Numbered from the stretch's first letter, positions 7,304-12,149 are shown. The stretch: DNA of 12,149 nucleotides from CATOSD01 sp034422735 (GCA_034422735.1 DAOUJL010000007.1:1-12149), one strand, 5' to 3'. Numbers and translations are program-made. Notes: generated by a model from the letters alone, not told the origin.

Positions 7304-7348
7304 ATTCCGCATGAATGCGAAATCTGCTCAATTCTGCACCATTCCGCA
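7304..7348. promoter_or_regulatory. cluster of ATTYCGCA-like boxes, possible operator
   Basis: An imperfect inverted repeat, ATTCCGCAT-GA-ATGCGAAAT (7304-7323), has 9-nt arms matching at 8 positions. Two further boxes in direct orientation follow: ATTCTGCA (7331-7338) and ATTCCGCA (7341-7348), exactly 10 nt (one helical turn) apart. The group lies about 30 nt upstream of the acpS -35 box. The arrangement resembles a repressor or activator binding region, but no cognate regulator is in the window. Confidence 0.35.
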
Positions 7349-7459
7349 CATTCCCTAGCTGGGAGTGGCCGCGACCGCGCTCAATTCTGTCCCGCCTAAC
7401 TGGGCATTCTGGCGCATTAACGTCCTGTCGCGTGGCAGAAGAGGACAGGGGCGGGGCTT

Positions 7460-7509
7460 CACCCCCATCCTAACCTTCCCCCTGCGAGGGGGAAGGGACT
7501 TTGGGAAGG
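7460..7509 (+). repeat. REP-like palindrome, copy 2 (CCTTCCCCC class)
   Basis: CACCCCCATCCTAA precedes a 9-bp stem (CCTTCCCCC 7474-7482 with GGGGGAAGG 7488-7496, loop TGCGA 7483-7487) and a tail ending GGGAAG. It has the same architecture and orientation as the CCCTCTCCC class, and shares its arm sequence with copy 3. Confidence 0.85.
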
Positions 7510-7530
7510 CCCGGGGCGGGTCGGTCCCGC

Positions 7531-7556
7531 GGGCGGGTTTGAAACCCGTCCCTACT
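7531..7556. repeat. palindrome centred on CGGGTTTGAAACCCG
   Basis: CGGGTTT (7534-7540) and AAACCCG (7542-7548) form a perfect 7-bp inverted repeat around a single G, flanked by GGG and TCCC. The one-base centre is too short for an RNA hairpin, so this is more likely a DNA-level repeat. From memory, elements ending GACGGGTTTCAAACCCG are dispersed in several environmental bacterial genomes; only one copy is present here. Confidence 0.5.
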
Positions 7557-7657
7557 GTGTGTGATGATAGCACGGATGTGCGGATAACGCAATGGCGGTG
7601 GCGAGAATACGGGTTGGGGGCGGACTTGTGGGAAGAAATAGCGCACGAACGGGAACT

Positions 7658-7794
7658 GGTGGGACGTGGCTGAGAGTGGGTGGGGCGCGGCTGAGAACGG
7701 ATGGCGCGGGAAAGTGACGGAATTTTCGGGGTCCGGGGGAGCGATTGGGTCGGGTGGGACAGGGCCAGGAACGGGTGGCGCGCGTGTGTGACGG
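7658..7794 (+). repeat. degenerate G-rich repeat array
   Basis: Three related blocks beginning GGTGGG(G/A)C occur at 7658-7675, 7679-7696 and 7753-7770. The second and third extend into a longer unit (7679-7720 and 7753-7794) that agrees at 31 of 42 positions by hand count and shares GGAACGG/GTGACGG-type sub-blocks. The strand is strongly G-skewed. No protein is convincing in any frame. It looks like a decayed repeat, perhaps of mobile origin. Confidence 0.45.
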
Positions 7795-7872
7795 TTCATA
7801 CGTGTAAGGGGGAATTGGAGCGTTCGGGAGATGACGGGGGCGACCGGAATGGCGTGGAATGAAGCCACGTCC

Positions 7873-7910
7873 TATAATTGGGGCCAACACCGAGGGCCGT
7901 CGAAAGGCCC
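7873..7910 (+). promoter_or_regulatory. folD promoter -10 and leader hairpin
   Basis: A perfect TATAAT lies at 7873-7878. The -35 is poor (TGGCGT at 7850-7855 with a 17-nt spacer). Transcription from about 7885 gives a 45-nt leader that contains a small hairpin, GGGCC (7894-7898) with GGCCC (7906-7910), just before the AGGAGG at 7916-7921. The hairpin is short and would leave the ribosome site free. Confidence 0.5.
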
Positions 7911-7929
7911 GCGACAGGAGGCGCGTCCT

Positions 7930-8829
7930 ATGCCCGCATTGCGAATAGACGGCGCGGCGATGGCCGCCGAGATCAGGGGAGAGGTCGCGGAGGGGGCGGC
8001 GGAGATGAAGGAGAAGCACGGCGTTACGCCGGGGCTGGCGGCCGTGCTGGTGGGGGACGATCCGGCGTCGGCGATCTACGTGCGCAACAAGCAGCGCGAG
8101 GCGACGGCCGCCGGACTGTACGCGGAGGTGTTTCTGCGCCCGGCGGACACCACACAGGACGAGGTGTTGTCGCTGGTGGCGGACCTGAACGCGGACGACC
8201 GGTTTCACGGCATACTGGTGCAGCTTCCGCTGCCTGACCACGTCGACGAGAACACGGTCATCGAGTCGATAGACCCGATGAAGGACGTGGACGGGCTTCA
8301 CCCGAACAACATGGGGCGGCTGATGGCGGGCAGGCCGCGCTTCGTGTCGGCCACTCCGGCGGGCATACAGCAGATGCTGTTGCGCACGGGCAACGACCCG
8401 TCGGGCAAGAACGTGGTGGTGTGCGGGCGTAGCAACATCGTGGGCAAGCCCATCGCAAACCTGCTGATGCAGCGGCTTCCCGGCTCCAACGCGACGGTCA
8501 CGGTGTGCCACACGCGCACGGCGAACCTGGCGGAGGTGACGCGCGGGGCGGACATCCTGATCGCGGCGATGGGCCAGCCACGGCTGATCACGGCGGACAT
8601 GGTGAAGGAGGGCGCGGTGGTCATCGACGTGGGCACCAACCGCGTGGACGCGCCCGAACGGGAGCGCGGCTACCGGCTGGTGGGCGACGTGGCCTACGGG
8701 CCGGTGAGGCGGAAGGCGGCGGCGATAACGCCGGTGCCGGGCGGCGTGGGGCCGATGACGATCGCCATGCTGCTGGTGAACACGCTGAAGGCGGCGCGGC
8801 TGTCGATTCACCCTGAGTTGGACGAGTGA
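7930..8829 (+). CDS. folD: bifunctional methylenetetrahydrofolate dehydrogenase / methenyltetrahydrofolate cyclohydrolase
   Basis: A 299-aa FolD, which interconverts 5,10-methylene-, 5,10-methenyl- and 10-formyl-tetrahydrofolate using NADP, in the cytoplasm. Catalytic residues sit at the same numbers as in E. coli: Tyr50 and Lys54 in YVRNK, Gln98 in LVQLPLP and Asp121 in DVDGLHP (119-125). The Rossmann part shows GRSNIVGKP (166-174), and the C-terminal folate motif PVPGGVGPMT is intact. One oddity is SATPAG (140-145), where most family members have PCTPxG, so that cysteine is alanine. The ATG at 7930 has AGGAGG (7916-7921) 8 nt upstream; the frame is open further upstream but runs through the promoter. 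queA follows after 110 nt that hold two REP-like palindromes. Length is normal. Confidence 0.96.
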   Translation: MPALRIDGAAMAAEIRGEVAEGAAEMKEKHGVTPGLAAVLVGDDPASAIYVRNKQREATAAGLYAEVFLRPADTTQDEVLSLVADLNADDRFHGILVQLPLPDHVDENTVIESIDPMKDVDGLHPNNMGRLMAGRPRFVSATPAGIQQMLLRTGNDPSGKNVVVCGRSNIVGKPIANLLMQRLPGSNATVTVCHTRTANLAEVTRGADILIAAMGQPRLITADMVKEGAVVIDVGTNRVDAPERERGYRLVGDVAYGPVRRKAAAITPVPGGVGPMTIAMLLVNTLKAARLSIHPELDE

Positions 8830-8839
8830 GGGGCGGCGT

Positions 8840-8883
8840 CACCCCCATCCTAACCTTCCCCCGTCGAGGGGGAAGGGATAACG
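8840..8883 (+). repeat. REP-like palindrome, copy 3 (CCTTCCCCC class)
   Basis: CACCCCCATCCTAA precedes the stem CCTTCCCCC (8854-8862) with GGGGGAAGG (8868-8876), loop GTCGA (8863-8867). It begins 10 nt after the folD stop and stands in tandem with copy 4. The preceding bases (GGGGCGGCGT) resemble those before copy 2. Confidence 0.85.
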
Positions 8884-8889
8884 CAGCGC

Positions 8890-8939
8890 ACCCTCACCCT
8901 GACCCTCTCCCGTCGAGGGAGAGGGGAACATAAGGAAGC
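8890..8939 (+). repeat. REP-like palindrome, copy 4, abutting the queA start
   Basis: CACCCTCACCCTGA precedes the stem CCCTCTCCC (8903-8911) with GGGAGAGGG (8917-8925), loop GTCGA (8912-8916), and a tail AACATAAGGAAG. The tail runs to the queA ATG at 8940, so the AAGGA (8932-8936) that may serve as ribosome site belongs to the element's conserved tail. The loop is the same as in adjacent copy 3. Confidence 0.85.
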
Positions 8940-9989
8940 ATGAACACCGGCGACTTCGATTACCACCTGCCGCCTGAGTTGATTGCGCAGACGCCGTTGG
9001 AGCGTCGTGACTCGTCGCGGTTGATGGTTGTGCCGCTGGATGGCGCGGCGGCCCGGCATACCGTCTTCTCTGAGCTGCCGAGTCTGCTGTCGACGGGCGA
9101 CGTGCTGGTGTTCAACGACAGCAGGGTGATACCCGCACGGCTGGTCGGACGGCGCGCCAAGACGGGCGGACGGGCCGAACTGCTGCTGCTGGACAGGCTG
9201 TCGCCGGGGGTGTGGCGCGCGCTGGTGAGGCCGGGCCGGAGGCTCGGACCGGGCACGGTGATCGAGTTTGCGGGCGTGGACGCGGAGATGAGCGCGGAAG
9301 TAGAGGAGGTGGAGGAGAGCGGCGCGCGCGTCGTCCGGCTGAATGGCGAGGAAAACCTGGACCGGGTGGGTGCGATGCCGCTGCCGCCGTACATCCGCGA
9401 GCCGCTGGTCGACAGGGAGCGATACCAGACGGTCTACTCGCGGGTGGAGGGCAGCGTGGCCGCGCCGACGGCGGGGTTGCACTTCACGCCTGCGGTGCTC
9501 GACGGGCTGCGCGAGGCGGGCATGGAGACGGTGTTCGTGACGCTGCACGTGGGCTGGGGAACGTTTCGGATGGTGAAGACCGACGACCCGGAGTCCCACG
9601 AGATGCACGCCGAGCGGTACACGCTGTCGTCGCAGGCGGCGGATGCGGTGAACGCGGCCAAGCGGGAGGGCCGGCGGGTGATCGCGGTGGGCACGACGCC
9701 GACGCGTTTGCTGGAGCACGTGGCGCTGTCCGGCGGTGGCGAGGACGGACCGGTCGTGGCGGGGTCAGGATGGGCGGACCTGTTCATCCGCCCAGGGCAC
9801 CGCTTCCGCGTGATCGATGGGCTGCTTACCAACTTTCACCTGCCGCGCTCGACGCTGCTGATGCTGGTGAGCGCGTTCGCGGGCCGGGAGCTGGTGCTGG
9901 CGCGTTACCGGGAGGCGATAGAGCGGGGTTACCGGTTCTACAGCTTCGGGGACGCAACGTTGTTTCTGGACGGGGCGCCTCCTGACTAG
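8940..9989 (+). CDS. queA: S-adenosylmethionine:tRNA ribosyltransferase-isomerase
   Basis: A 349-aa QueA. It moves and rearranges the ribosyl group of SAM onto 7-aminomethyl-7-deazaguanine in the wobble position of tRNA to make epoxyqueuosine. Conserved blocks run the full length: DYHLPPELIAQTP (7-19), RRDSSRLMV, GDVLVFNDSRVIPARL, GAMPLPPYIREP, GSVAAPTAGLHFTP, VTLHVGWGTFRMV, HEMHAERY, VGTTPTRLLEH, FIRPGHRF, TNFHLPRSTLLMLVSAFAG and YRFYSFGDATLF. The last normally reads GDAML/GDAMF, a minor change. Length is normal and the ATG at 8940 is right for the first motif. The ribosome site is poor: AAGGA only 3 nt away, or GAGGGG 13 nt away, both within REP-like copy 4. No other queuosine gene is in the window; tgt is often nearby in other genomes but not here. 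Confidence 0.97.
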   Translation: MNTGDFDYHLPPELIAQTPLERRDSSRLMVVPLDGAAARHTVFSELPSLLSTGDVLVFNDSRVIPARLVGRRAKTGGRAELLLLDRLSPGVWRALVRPGRRLGPGTVIEFAGVDAEMSAEVEEVEESGARVVRLNGEENLDRVGAMPLPPYIREPLVDRERYQTVYSRVEGSVAAPTAGLHFTPAVLDGLREAGMETVFVTLHVGWGTFRMVKTDDPESHEMHAERYTLSSQAADAVNAAKREGRRVIAVGTTPTRLLEHVALSGGGEDGPVVAGSGWADLFIRPGHRFRVIDGLLTNFHLPRSTLLMLVSAFAGRELVLARYREAIERGYRFYSFGDATLFLDGAPPD

Positions 9990-10012
9990 CTGTTTAGACT
10001 TGATGAGACTTG

Positions 10013-10062
10013 CACCCTCAACCCTCACCCTAACCCTCTCCCAGTCTTGGGAGAGGGGACTG
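10013..10062 (+). repeat. REP-like palindrome, copy 5
   Basis: A partly duplicated left flank (CACCCTCAACCCTCACCC) is followed by TAA and the stem CCCTCTCCC (10034-10042) with GGGAGAGGG (10049-10057), loop AGTCTT (10043-10048). It begins 24 nt after the queA stop. Its tail departs from the GGAAG ending of other copies. It may help end or protect the folD-queA transcript, but lacks a U-tract. Confidence 0.85.
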
Positions 10063-10094
10063 ACTCCTCGCGTGGACGGTGGGCCGCCCGTTTC

Positions 10095-10123
10095 TTGACT
10101 AGCTACACGCCCGATAGTAACCT
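10095..10123 (+). promoter_or_regulatory. weak candidate promoter for the DUF1445 gene
   Basis: TTGACT (10095-10100) is followed after 17 nt by TAACCT (10118-10123), a poor -10 match. It is the only promoter-like pair in the 210 nt between queA and the DUF1445 gene, and would give a leader of about 70 nt carrying the hairpin at 10149-10169. Confidence 0.25.
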
Positions 10124-10148
10124 GTTTTTGCGTCGTCTCGCGCGGCGC

Positions 10149-10169
10149 GGCGGGCGTGTGTAGCCCGCC
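10149..10169 (+). other. GC-rich leader hairpin before the DUF1445 gene
   Basis: GGCGGGC (10149-10155) and GCCCGCC (10163-10169) form a perfect 7-bp stem with loop GTGTGTA. It ends 17 nt before the ribosome site AGAGG (10187-10191), leaving that site accessible. There is no U-tract, so it is not an obvious terminator. It may be another dispersed repeat type or a mRNA-stabilising structure. Confidence 0.5.
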
Positions 10170-10199
10170 CGGAATCCTTAGCCGCCAGAGGTTACACAC

Positions 10200-10994
10200 A
10201 TGCAGCTTTCAGCTTTGCCGACCGACGCGACCGACCTGCGCAAGATGTTCCGATACGACGAGCTGGTGCAGACCACCAGCGGCATGGCGCCGGGCAACGT
10301 GCAGGCGAACCTTGCCATACTTCCGAGAGACCTGGCGTTCGATTTCCTGCTGTTCTGCCAGCGCAATCCCAAGCCGTGCCCGCTGATCGAGGTGGTGGAG
10401 GCCGGTTCGAGCGTGCCCGCGCAGTCCGCCCCCAGCGCGGACCTGCGGTTCGACGTGCCCAAGTACCGCATATACCAGTACGGGGAGCTTACGGACGAGG
10501 TTACGGACCTGTCCGAGTTCTGGCGGGAGGACCTGGTGTCCTTCCTGCTGGGGTGCAGCTTTTCGTTCGAGTCCGCGCTGGTGAAGGCGGGCATCTCGCT
10601 GCGCCACAACGACTGCGGCACGGTGGTGCCCATGTTCATCACCAACATGCAGACCACACCCGCGGGCGGCTTCTCCGGCCCGATGGTGGTGTCCATGCGG
10701 CCCATACCCCACGACAAGGTGGTGCGCGCGGTGCAGGTGACATCGCGCTTTCCGGCGGTGCACGGCGCGCCGGTGCACGTGGGCGACCCAGCCGCGATCG
10801 GCATACGAGACGTGTTCAGTCCCAACATGGGCGAACCGGTGGAGATCAAGGACAATGAGGTGCCGGTGTTCTGGGCGTGCGGCGTCACTCCGCAGGCGGT
10901 GGCCATGAAGTCCCGCCCGCCGTTCATGATCACGCACGCGCCGGGGTACATGTTTATAACCGACATGCAGGACGAGGACGTTTCGGTACTTTAG
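10200..10994 (+). CDS. DUF1445 / YcsI-type putative hydro-lyase
   Basis: A 264-aa member of the DUF1445 (UPF0317, YcsI) family, annotated elsewhere as putative hydro-lyase without firm biochemistry. Family blocks are present in order: an N-terminal GMAPGNVQANLAILP (28-42), LGCSFSFESAL (117-127), GPMVVSMRP (160-168), FPAVHGAPVHVGDP (184-197), WACGVTPQ (225-232) and HAPGYMFITD (246-255). In vertebrates this domain forms the N-terminal half of the mitochondrial enzyme DGLUCY, whose C-terminal half (DUF4392) carries D-glutamate cyclase activity; that half is the next gene here. In Bacillus, ycsI sits near the 5-oxoprolinase genes, again linking the family to 5-oxoproline. The ATG has AGAGG 8 nt upstream. 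No signal peptide or membrane segment. The family is certain; the reaction is not, a role in D-glutamate/5-oxo-D-proline use being inferred from context. Confidence 0.92.
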   Translation: MQLSALPTDATDLRKMFRYDELVQTTSGMAPGNVQANLAILPRDLAFDFLLFCQRNPKPCPLIEVVEAGSSVPAQSAPSADLRFDVPKYRIYQYGELTDEVTDLSEFWREDLVSFLLGCSFSFESALVKAGISLRHNDCGTVVPMFITNMQTTPAGGFSGPMVVSMRPIPHDKVVRAVQVTSRFPAVHGAPVHVGDPAAIGIRDVFSPNMGEPVEIKDNEVPVFWACGVTPQAVAMKSRPPFMITHAPGYMFITDMQDEDVSVL

Positions 10995-11010
10995 GAGAAC
11001 GTCACTCTTT

Positions 11011-11053
11011 CACCCTCACCCTGACCCTCTCCCATCAAGGGAGAGGGGACTCA
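11011..11053 (+). repeat. REP-like palindrome, copy 6
   Basis: CACCCTCACCCTGA precedes the stem CCCTCTCCC (11025-11033) with GGGAGAGGG (11039-11047), loop ATCAA (11034-11038). It starts 16 nt after the DUF1445 stop and is the first of a tandem pair with copy 7. The spacer between the pair again contains a CACCCTCTTTCTC run similar to the bases before this copy. Confidence 0.85.
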
Positions 11054-11079
11054 CAGGAGGGGGCGATCACCCTCTTTCT

Positions 11080-11128
11080 CACCCTCACCCTAACCCTCTC
11101 CCTTGAAGGGAGAGGGGATAATCGGAAG
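11080..11128 (+). repeat. REP-like palindrome, copy 7
   Basis: CACCCTCACCCTAA precedes the stem CCCTCTCCC (11094-11102) with GGGAGAGGG (11108-11116), loop TTGAA (11103-11107), and the tail GATAATCGGAAG. It ends 4 nt before the GAGGAG ribosome site (11133-11138) of the D-glutamate cyclase gene. Confidence 0.85.
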
Positions 11129-11144
11129 CACTGAGGAGCCGTTG

Positions 11145-11996
11145 ATGAGCATCGAGGATATTATTCTGGACAACGACCGGCGCGGGATTTCGGCGCTGAG
11201 GGCGCACCTCCCGGACGACTTCTGCGACCAGGCGGGCGCGCTGGTGCTGGAGCATCCCGGCACGGCGATCATCATCACGGGCTTCTACATCCTGGCCGCT
11301 GGGGCCGTAGAGACCGACGGCCCCGCGGGAGCGATTGTGATAGGCGACGCGCTGCGTAAGCTGGGCAACGAGGTGGTGTACGTGACCGACAAGTGGTCGG
11401 TGCCGCTCATGGAGTCGGCGGTAGGCGACGATGCCCGCGTGGTGGACTTTCCCATCGCCGATGACGAGGCGAGCAAGCGCCGCGCCGAGGAGCTATTGGC
11501 CGAGATCGACCCGTCCGTGGTCATCGCCATAGAGCGGTGCGGACTGACCGACGAGGGGCTGTTCCGCAACATGCATGGCCAGGACATCTCGGCGTACAAC
11601 GCGCGGATCGACTACCTGGTGACCGGCCACCCGCATACCGTGGGCATCGGCGACGGGGGTAACGAGATAGGCATGGGCAATCTCGCGACAGAGGTGACCG
11701 AGGTGCCCACGCTGGTGAAGATTCCGTGCGTGACGCAGGTGAGCAAGCTGGTGATAAGCAGCGTGTCCAACTGGGGCGGCTACGGTCTTGCGGCGTCCAT
11801 ATCCAAGCTGAGCGGCCGCAACCTGCTTCCCAGCATCGAGGAGGAGCAGGATCTGGTCCGGCGCACTGTCGACCTGGGCGCGGTGGACGGCATGAGCGCG
11901 AAGCAGGAGTACAAGGTCGACGGCTTCACGCTGGAGGAGAACAGCCGCGCGCTGCAGAGGCTGCACGACTACCTGGCCGAGCAGGGCGTGAGCTAG
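11145..11996 (+). CDS. DUF4392 protein, D-glutamate cyclase-like
   Basis: A 283-aa DUF4392 protein matching the catalytic C-terminal half of vertebrate DGLUCY, which converts D-glutamate to 5-oxo-D-proline and back. Conserved blocks are GFYIL...AVETDGPAGAI (46-64), VYVTDKW (78-84), the IER motif (129-131), RNMHGQDIS (141-149), TVGIGDGGNEIGMGNL (165-180) and a C-terminal VDGMSAKQEYKVDGF stretch. The GIGDGGNEIGMG loop is the strongest signature. The frame is open upstream to 11103, inside REP copy 7, but ATG 11145 has GAGGAG 6 nt before it and starts at the expected N-terminus. No signal peptide or membrane segment, so cytoplasmic. It lies 150 nt after the DUF1445 gene in the same direction; they may share a transcript through two hairpins. 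The activity is inferred from the family. Confidence 0.9.
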   Translation: MSIEDIILDNDRRGISALRAHLPDDFCDQAGALVLEHPGTAIIITGFYILAAGAVETDGPAGAIVIGDALRKLGNEVVYVTDKWSVPLMESAVGDDARVVDFPIADDEASKRRAEELLAEIDPSVVIAIERCGLTDEGLFRNMHGQDISAYNARIDYLVTGHPHTVGIGDGGNEIGMGNLATEVTEVPTLVKIPCVTQVSKLVISSVSNWGGYGLAASISKLSGRNLLPSIEEEQDLVRRTVDLGAVDGMSAKQEYKVDGFTLEENSRALQRLHDYLAEQGVS

Positions 11997-12020
11997 TACC
12001 AGTTCCAGCTAGTCTTGCCA

Positions 12021-12063
12021 TTTGTGAGGCTGCCCCCGCCCCTGGATTCGTTAGACTCACAAA
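12021..12063. other. inverted repeat TTTGTGAG / CTCACAAA near the IS left side
   Basis: TTTGTGAG (12021-12028) pairs perfectly with CTCACAAA (12056-12063) around a 27-nt C-rich loop. It lies after the D-glutamate cyclase gene and before the transposase. It could be a weak transcription end for that gene or partly belong to the insertion sequence; no run of T follows. Confidence 0.3.
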
Positions 12064-12149
12064 CGAAGTGCAACATCTTGTTAAGGTGTTGCCATGCGAA
12101 GCTCTTATCACCAACTCACCATTGAAGAGCGGTGTGAAATGGCCCGACT
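12050..12149 (+). mobile_element. left end of an IS30-family insertion sequence (cut by window edge)
   Basis: The transposase start at 12094 marks an IS30-family element continuing beyond the window. The exact left terminus cannot be fixed without the right end. I place it approximately at 12050, where an A/C-rich stretch with CAAACGAAGTGCAACATC begins, loosely like IS30-type terminal repeats that end in GCAACA. A hairpin (12070-12077 with 12085-12092, one G-U pair, loop TTGTTAA) lies just before the ATG. Confidence 0.6.
12094..12149 (+). CDS. IS30-family transposase, N-terminal fragment
   Basis: Only 18 complete codons are visible, reading MRSSYHQLTIEERCEMAR, before the window ends. The YxQLTxEERxxIA-type start is characteristic of the helix-turn-helix N-terminus of IS30-family transposases, which cut and join the element ends through a DDE catalytic domain located further along. 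The ATG at 12094 has a modest AAGG (12083-12086) 7 nt upstream, lying in the loop and stem of the hairpin just before it, which could restrain translation as often happens in transposase genes. Whether the gene is intact cannot be seen. Lower GC in the leader compared with the neighbours agrees with an incoming element. Confidence 0.8.
   Translation, partial: MRSSYHQLTIEERCEMAR

Larger units (their letters stand above)
7203..7929. other. long divergent intergenic region without a convincing gene
   Basis: These 727 nt separate acpS (minus) from folD (plus). Open frames exist on both strands but show no family motif, no ribosome site and overlap repeats. From left to right I see the acpS promoter, a cluster of ATTYCGCA-like boxes, an 11-bp direct repeat GCTCAATTCTG (7326-7336 and 7379-7389), REP-like copy 2, a second palindrome type, a G-rich degenerate repeat array and the folD promoter and leader. 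Each is listed separately. Confidence 0.7.

Noticed and set aside
7365..7673. Plus-strand 102-codon open frame in the acpS-folD gap
   Set aside because: It reads through a REP-like palindrome and the CGGGTTTGAAACCCG repeat, lacks a ribosome site and shows no recognisable similarity.
7552..8811. Minus-strand open frame of 419 codons
   Set aside because: Most of it is antisense to folD; the rest covers the G-rich repeat array and gives a Pro/Arg/His-rich sequence without any domain.
8850..9719. Minus-strand open frame of 289 codons antisense to queA
   Set aside because: Composition is that of a shadow frame and it runs through REP-like palindromes; queA is unmistakable on the other strand.
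10013..10062. Rho-independent terminator after queA
   Set aside because: The hairpin is stable but no run of T follows, and identical structures occur inside operons and before start codons, so terminator function is not supported.
6741..11128. CRISPR array reading of the repeated CCCTCACCC units
   Set aside because: The units are dispersed between genes at irregular distances, with no short regular spacers and no cas genes.
11991..12014. Direct repeat AGCTAGT (11991-11997 and 12008-12014) as an insertion target duplication
   Set aside because: Both copies lie on the same side of the IS element and IS30 elements make shorter duplications; chance occurrence is likely.

Overview
This is a GC-rich bacterial chromosome segment. 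It is densely coded with strongly G/C-ending codons and frequent GTG starts, and contains ten complete genes of recognisable family plus one unrecognised small gene. The mix suggests a free-living bacterium of the Chloroflexota (SAR202/Dehalococcoidia-like) or a similar high-GC environmental lineage: a UbiE/MenG quinone methyltransferase, an F420-type LLM oxidoreductase, a YwrD-like gamma-glutamyltransferase homologue, a stand-alone DUF971 protein, the DUF1445/DUF4392 pair, and many short palindromic intergenic repeats. This placement is an inference from gene content and style; no marker gene such as 16S rRNA is present.

Layout. (1) Positions 130-3416, plus strand: a weak promoter, a 105-aa unknown protein, a gamma-glutamyltransferase-like Ntn-hydrolase, a DUF971 zinc-type protein and a HAD phosphatase. 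The last three are separated by 7 nt or overlap by 4 nt, so this is very likely an operon. (2) Positions 3433-7276, minus strand, convergent with the first: a good promoter (CTGACA-18-TATAAT) reads acpS, an F420-type LLM oxidoreductase, nnr (NAD(P)H-hydrate repair) and ubiE. The last three are separated by only 2 and 11 nt. (3) Positions 7203-7929: a 727-nt divergent intergenic region with no convincing gene. It holds promoters for both sides, a cluster of ATTYCGCA-like boxes, one REP-like palindrome, a second palindrome type and a degenerate G-rich repeat array. (4) Positions 7930-9989, plus strand: folD (one-carbon metabolism) and queA (queuosine synthesis), separated by two tandem REP-like palindromes. 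(5) Positions 10200-11996, plus strand: a DUF1445 putative hydro-lyase and a DUF4392 D-glutamate cyclase. These are the two halves of the vertebrate mitochondrial enzyme DGLUCY, here encoded as separate neighbouring genes with two more REP-like palindromes between them. (6) Positions 12094-12149: the first 18 codons of an IS30-family transposase, cut by the window edge.

How it fits together. The minus-strand operon is housekeeping: carrier-protein activation, repair of damaged NAD(P)H and quinone methylation, with an F420-type oxidoreductase inserted. Region 5 points to D-glutamate/5-oxo-D-proline metabolism. The gamma-glutamyltransferase-like enzyme 8 kb away could in principle be linked to glutamate chemistry, but its key substrate arginine is replaced, so that link is weak. 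The most distinctive non-coding signal is a family of seven palindromes, all in the same orientation and all outside genes, with a constant 9-bp stem and 5-6-nt loop. I did not find a clearly new defence or mobile system.
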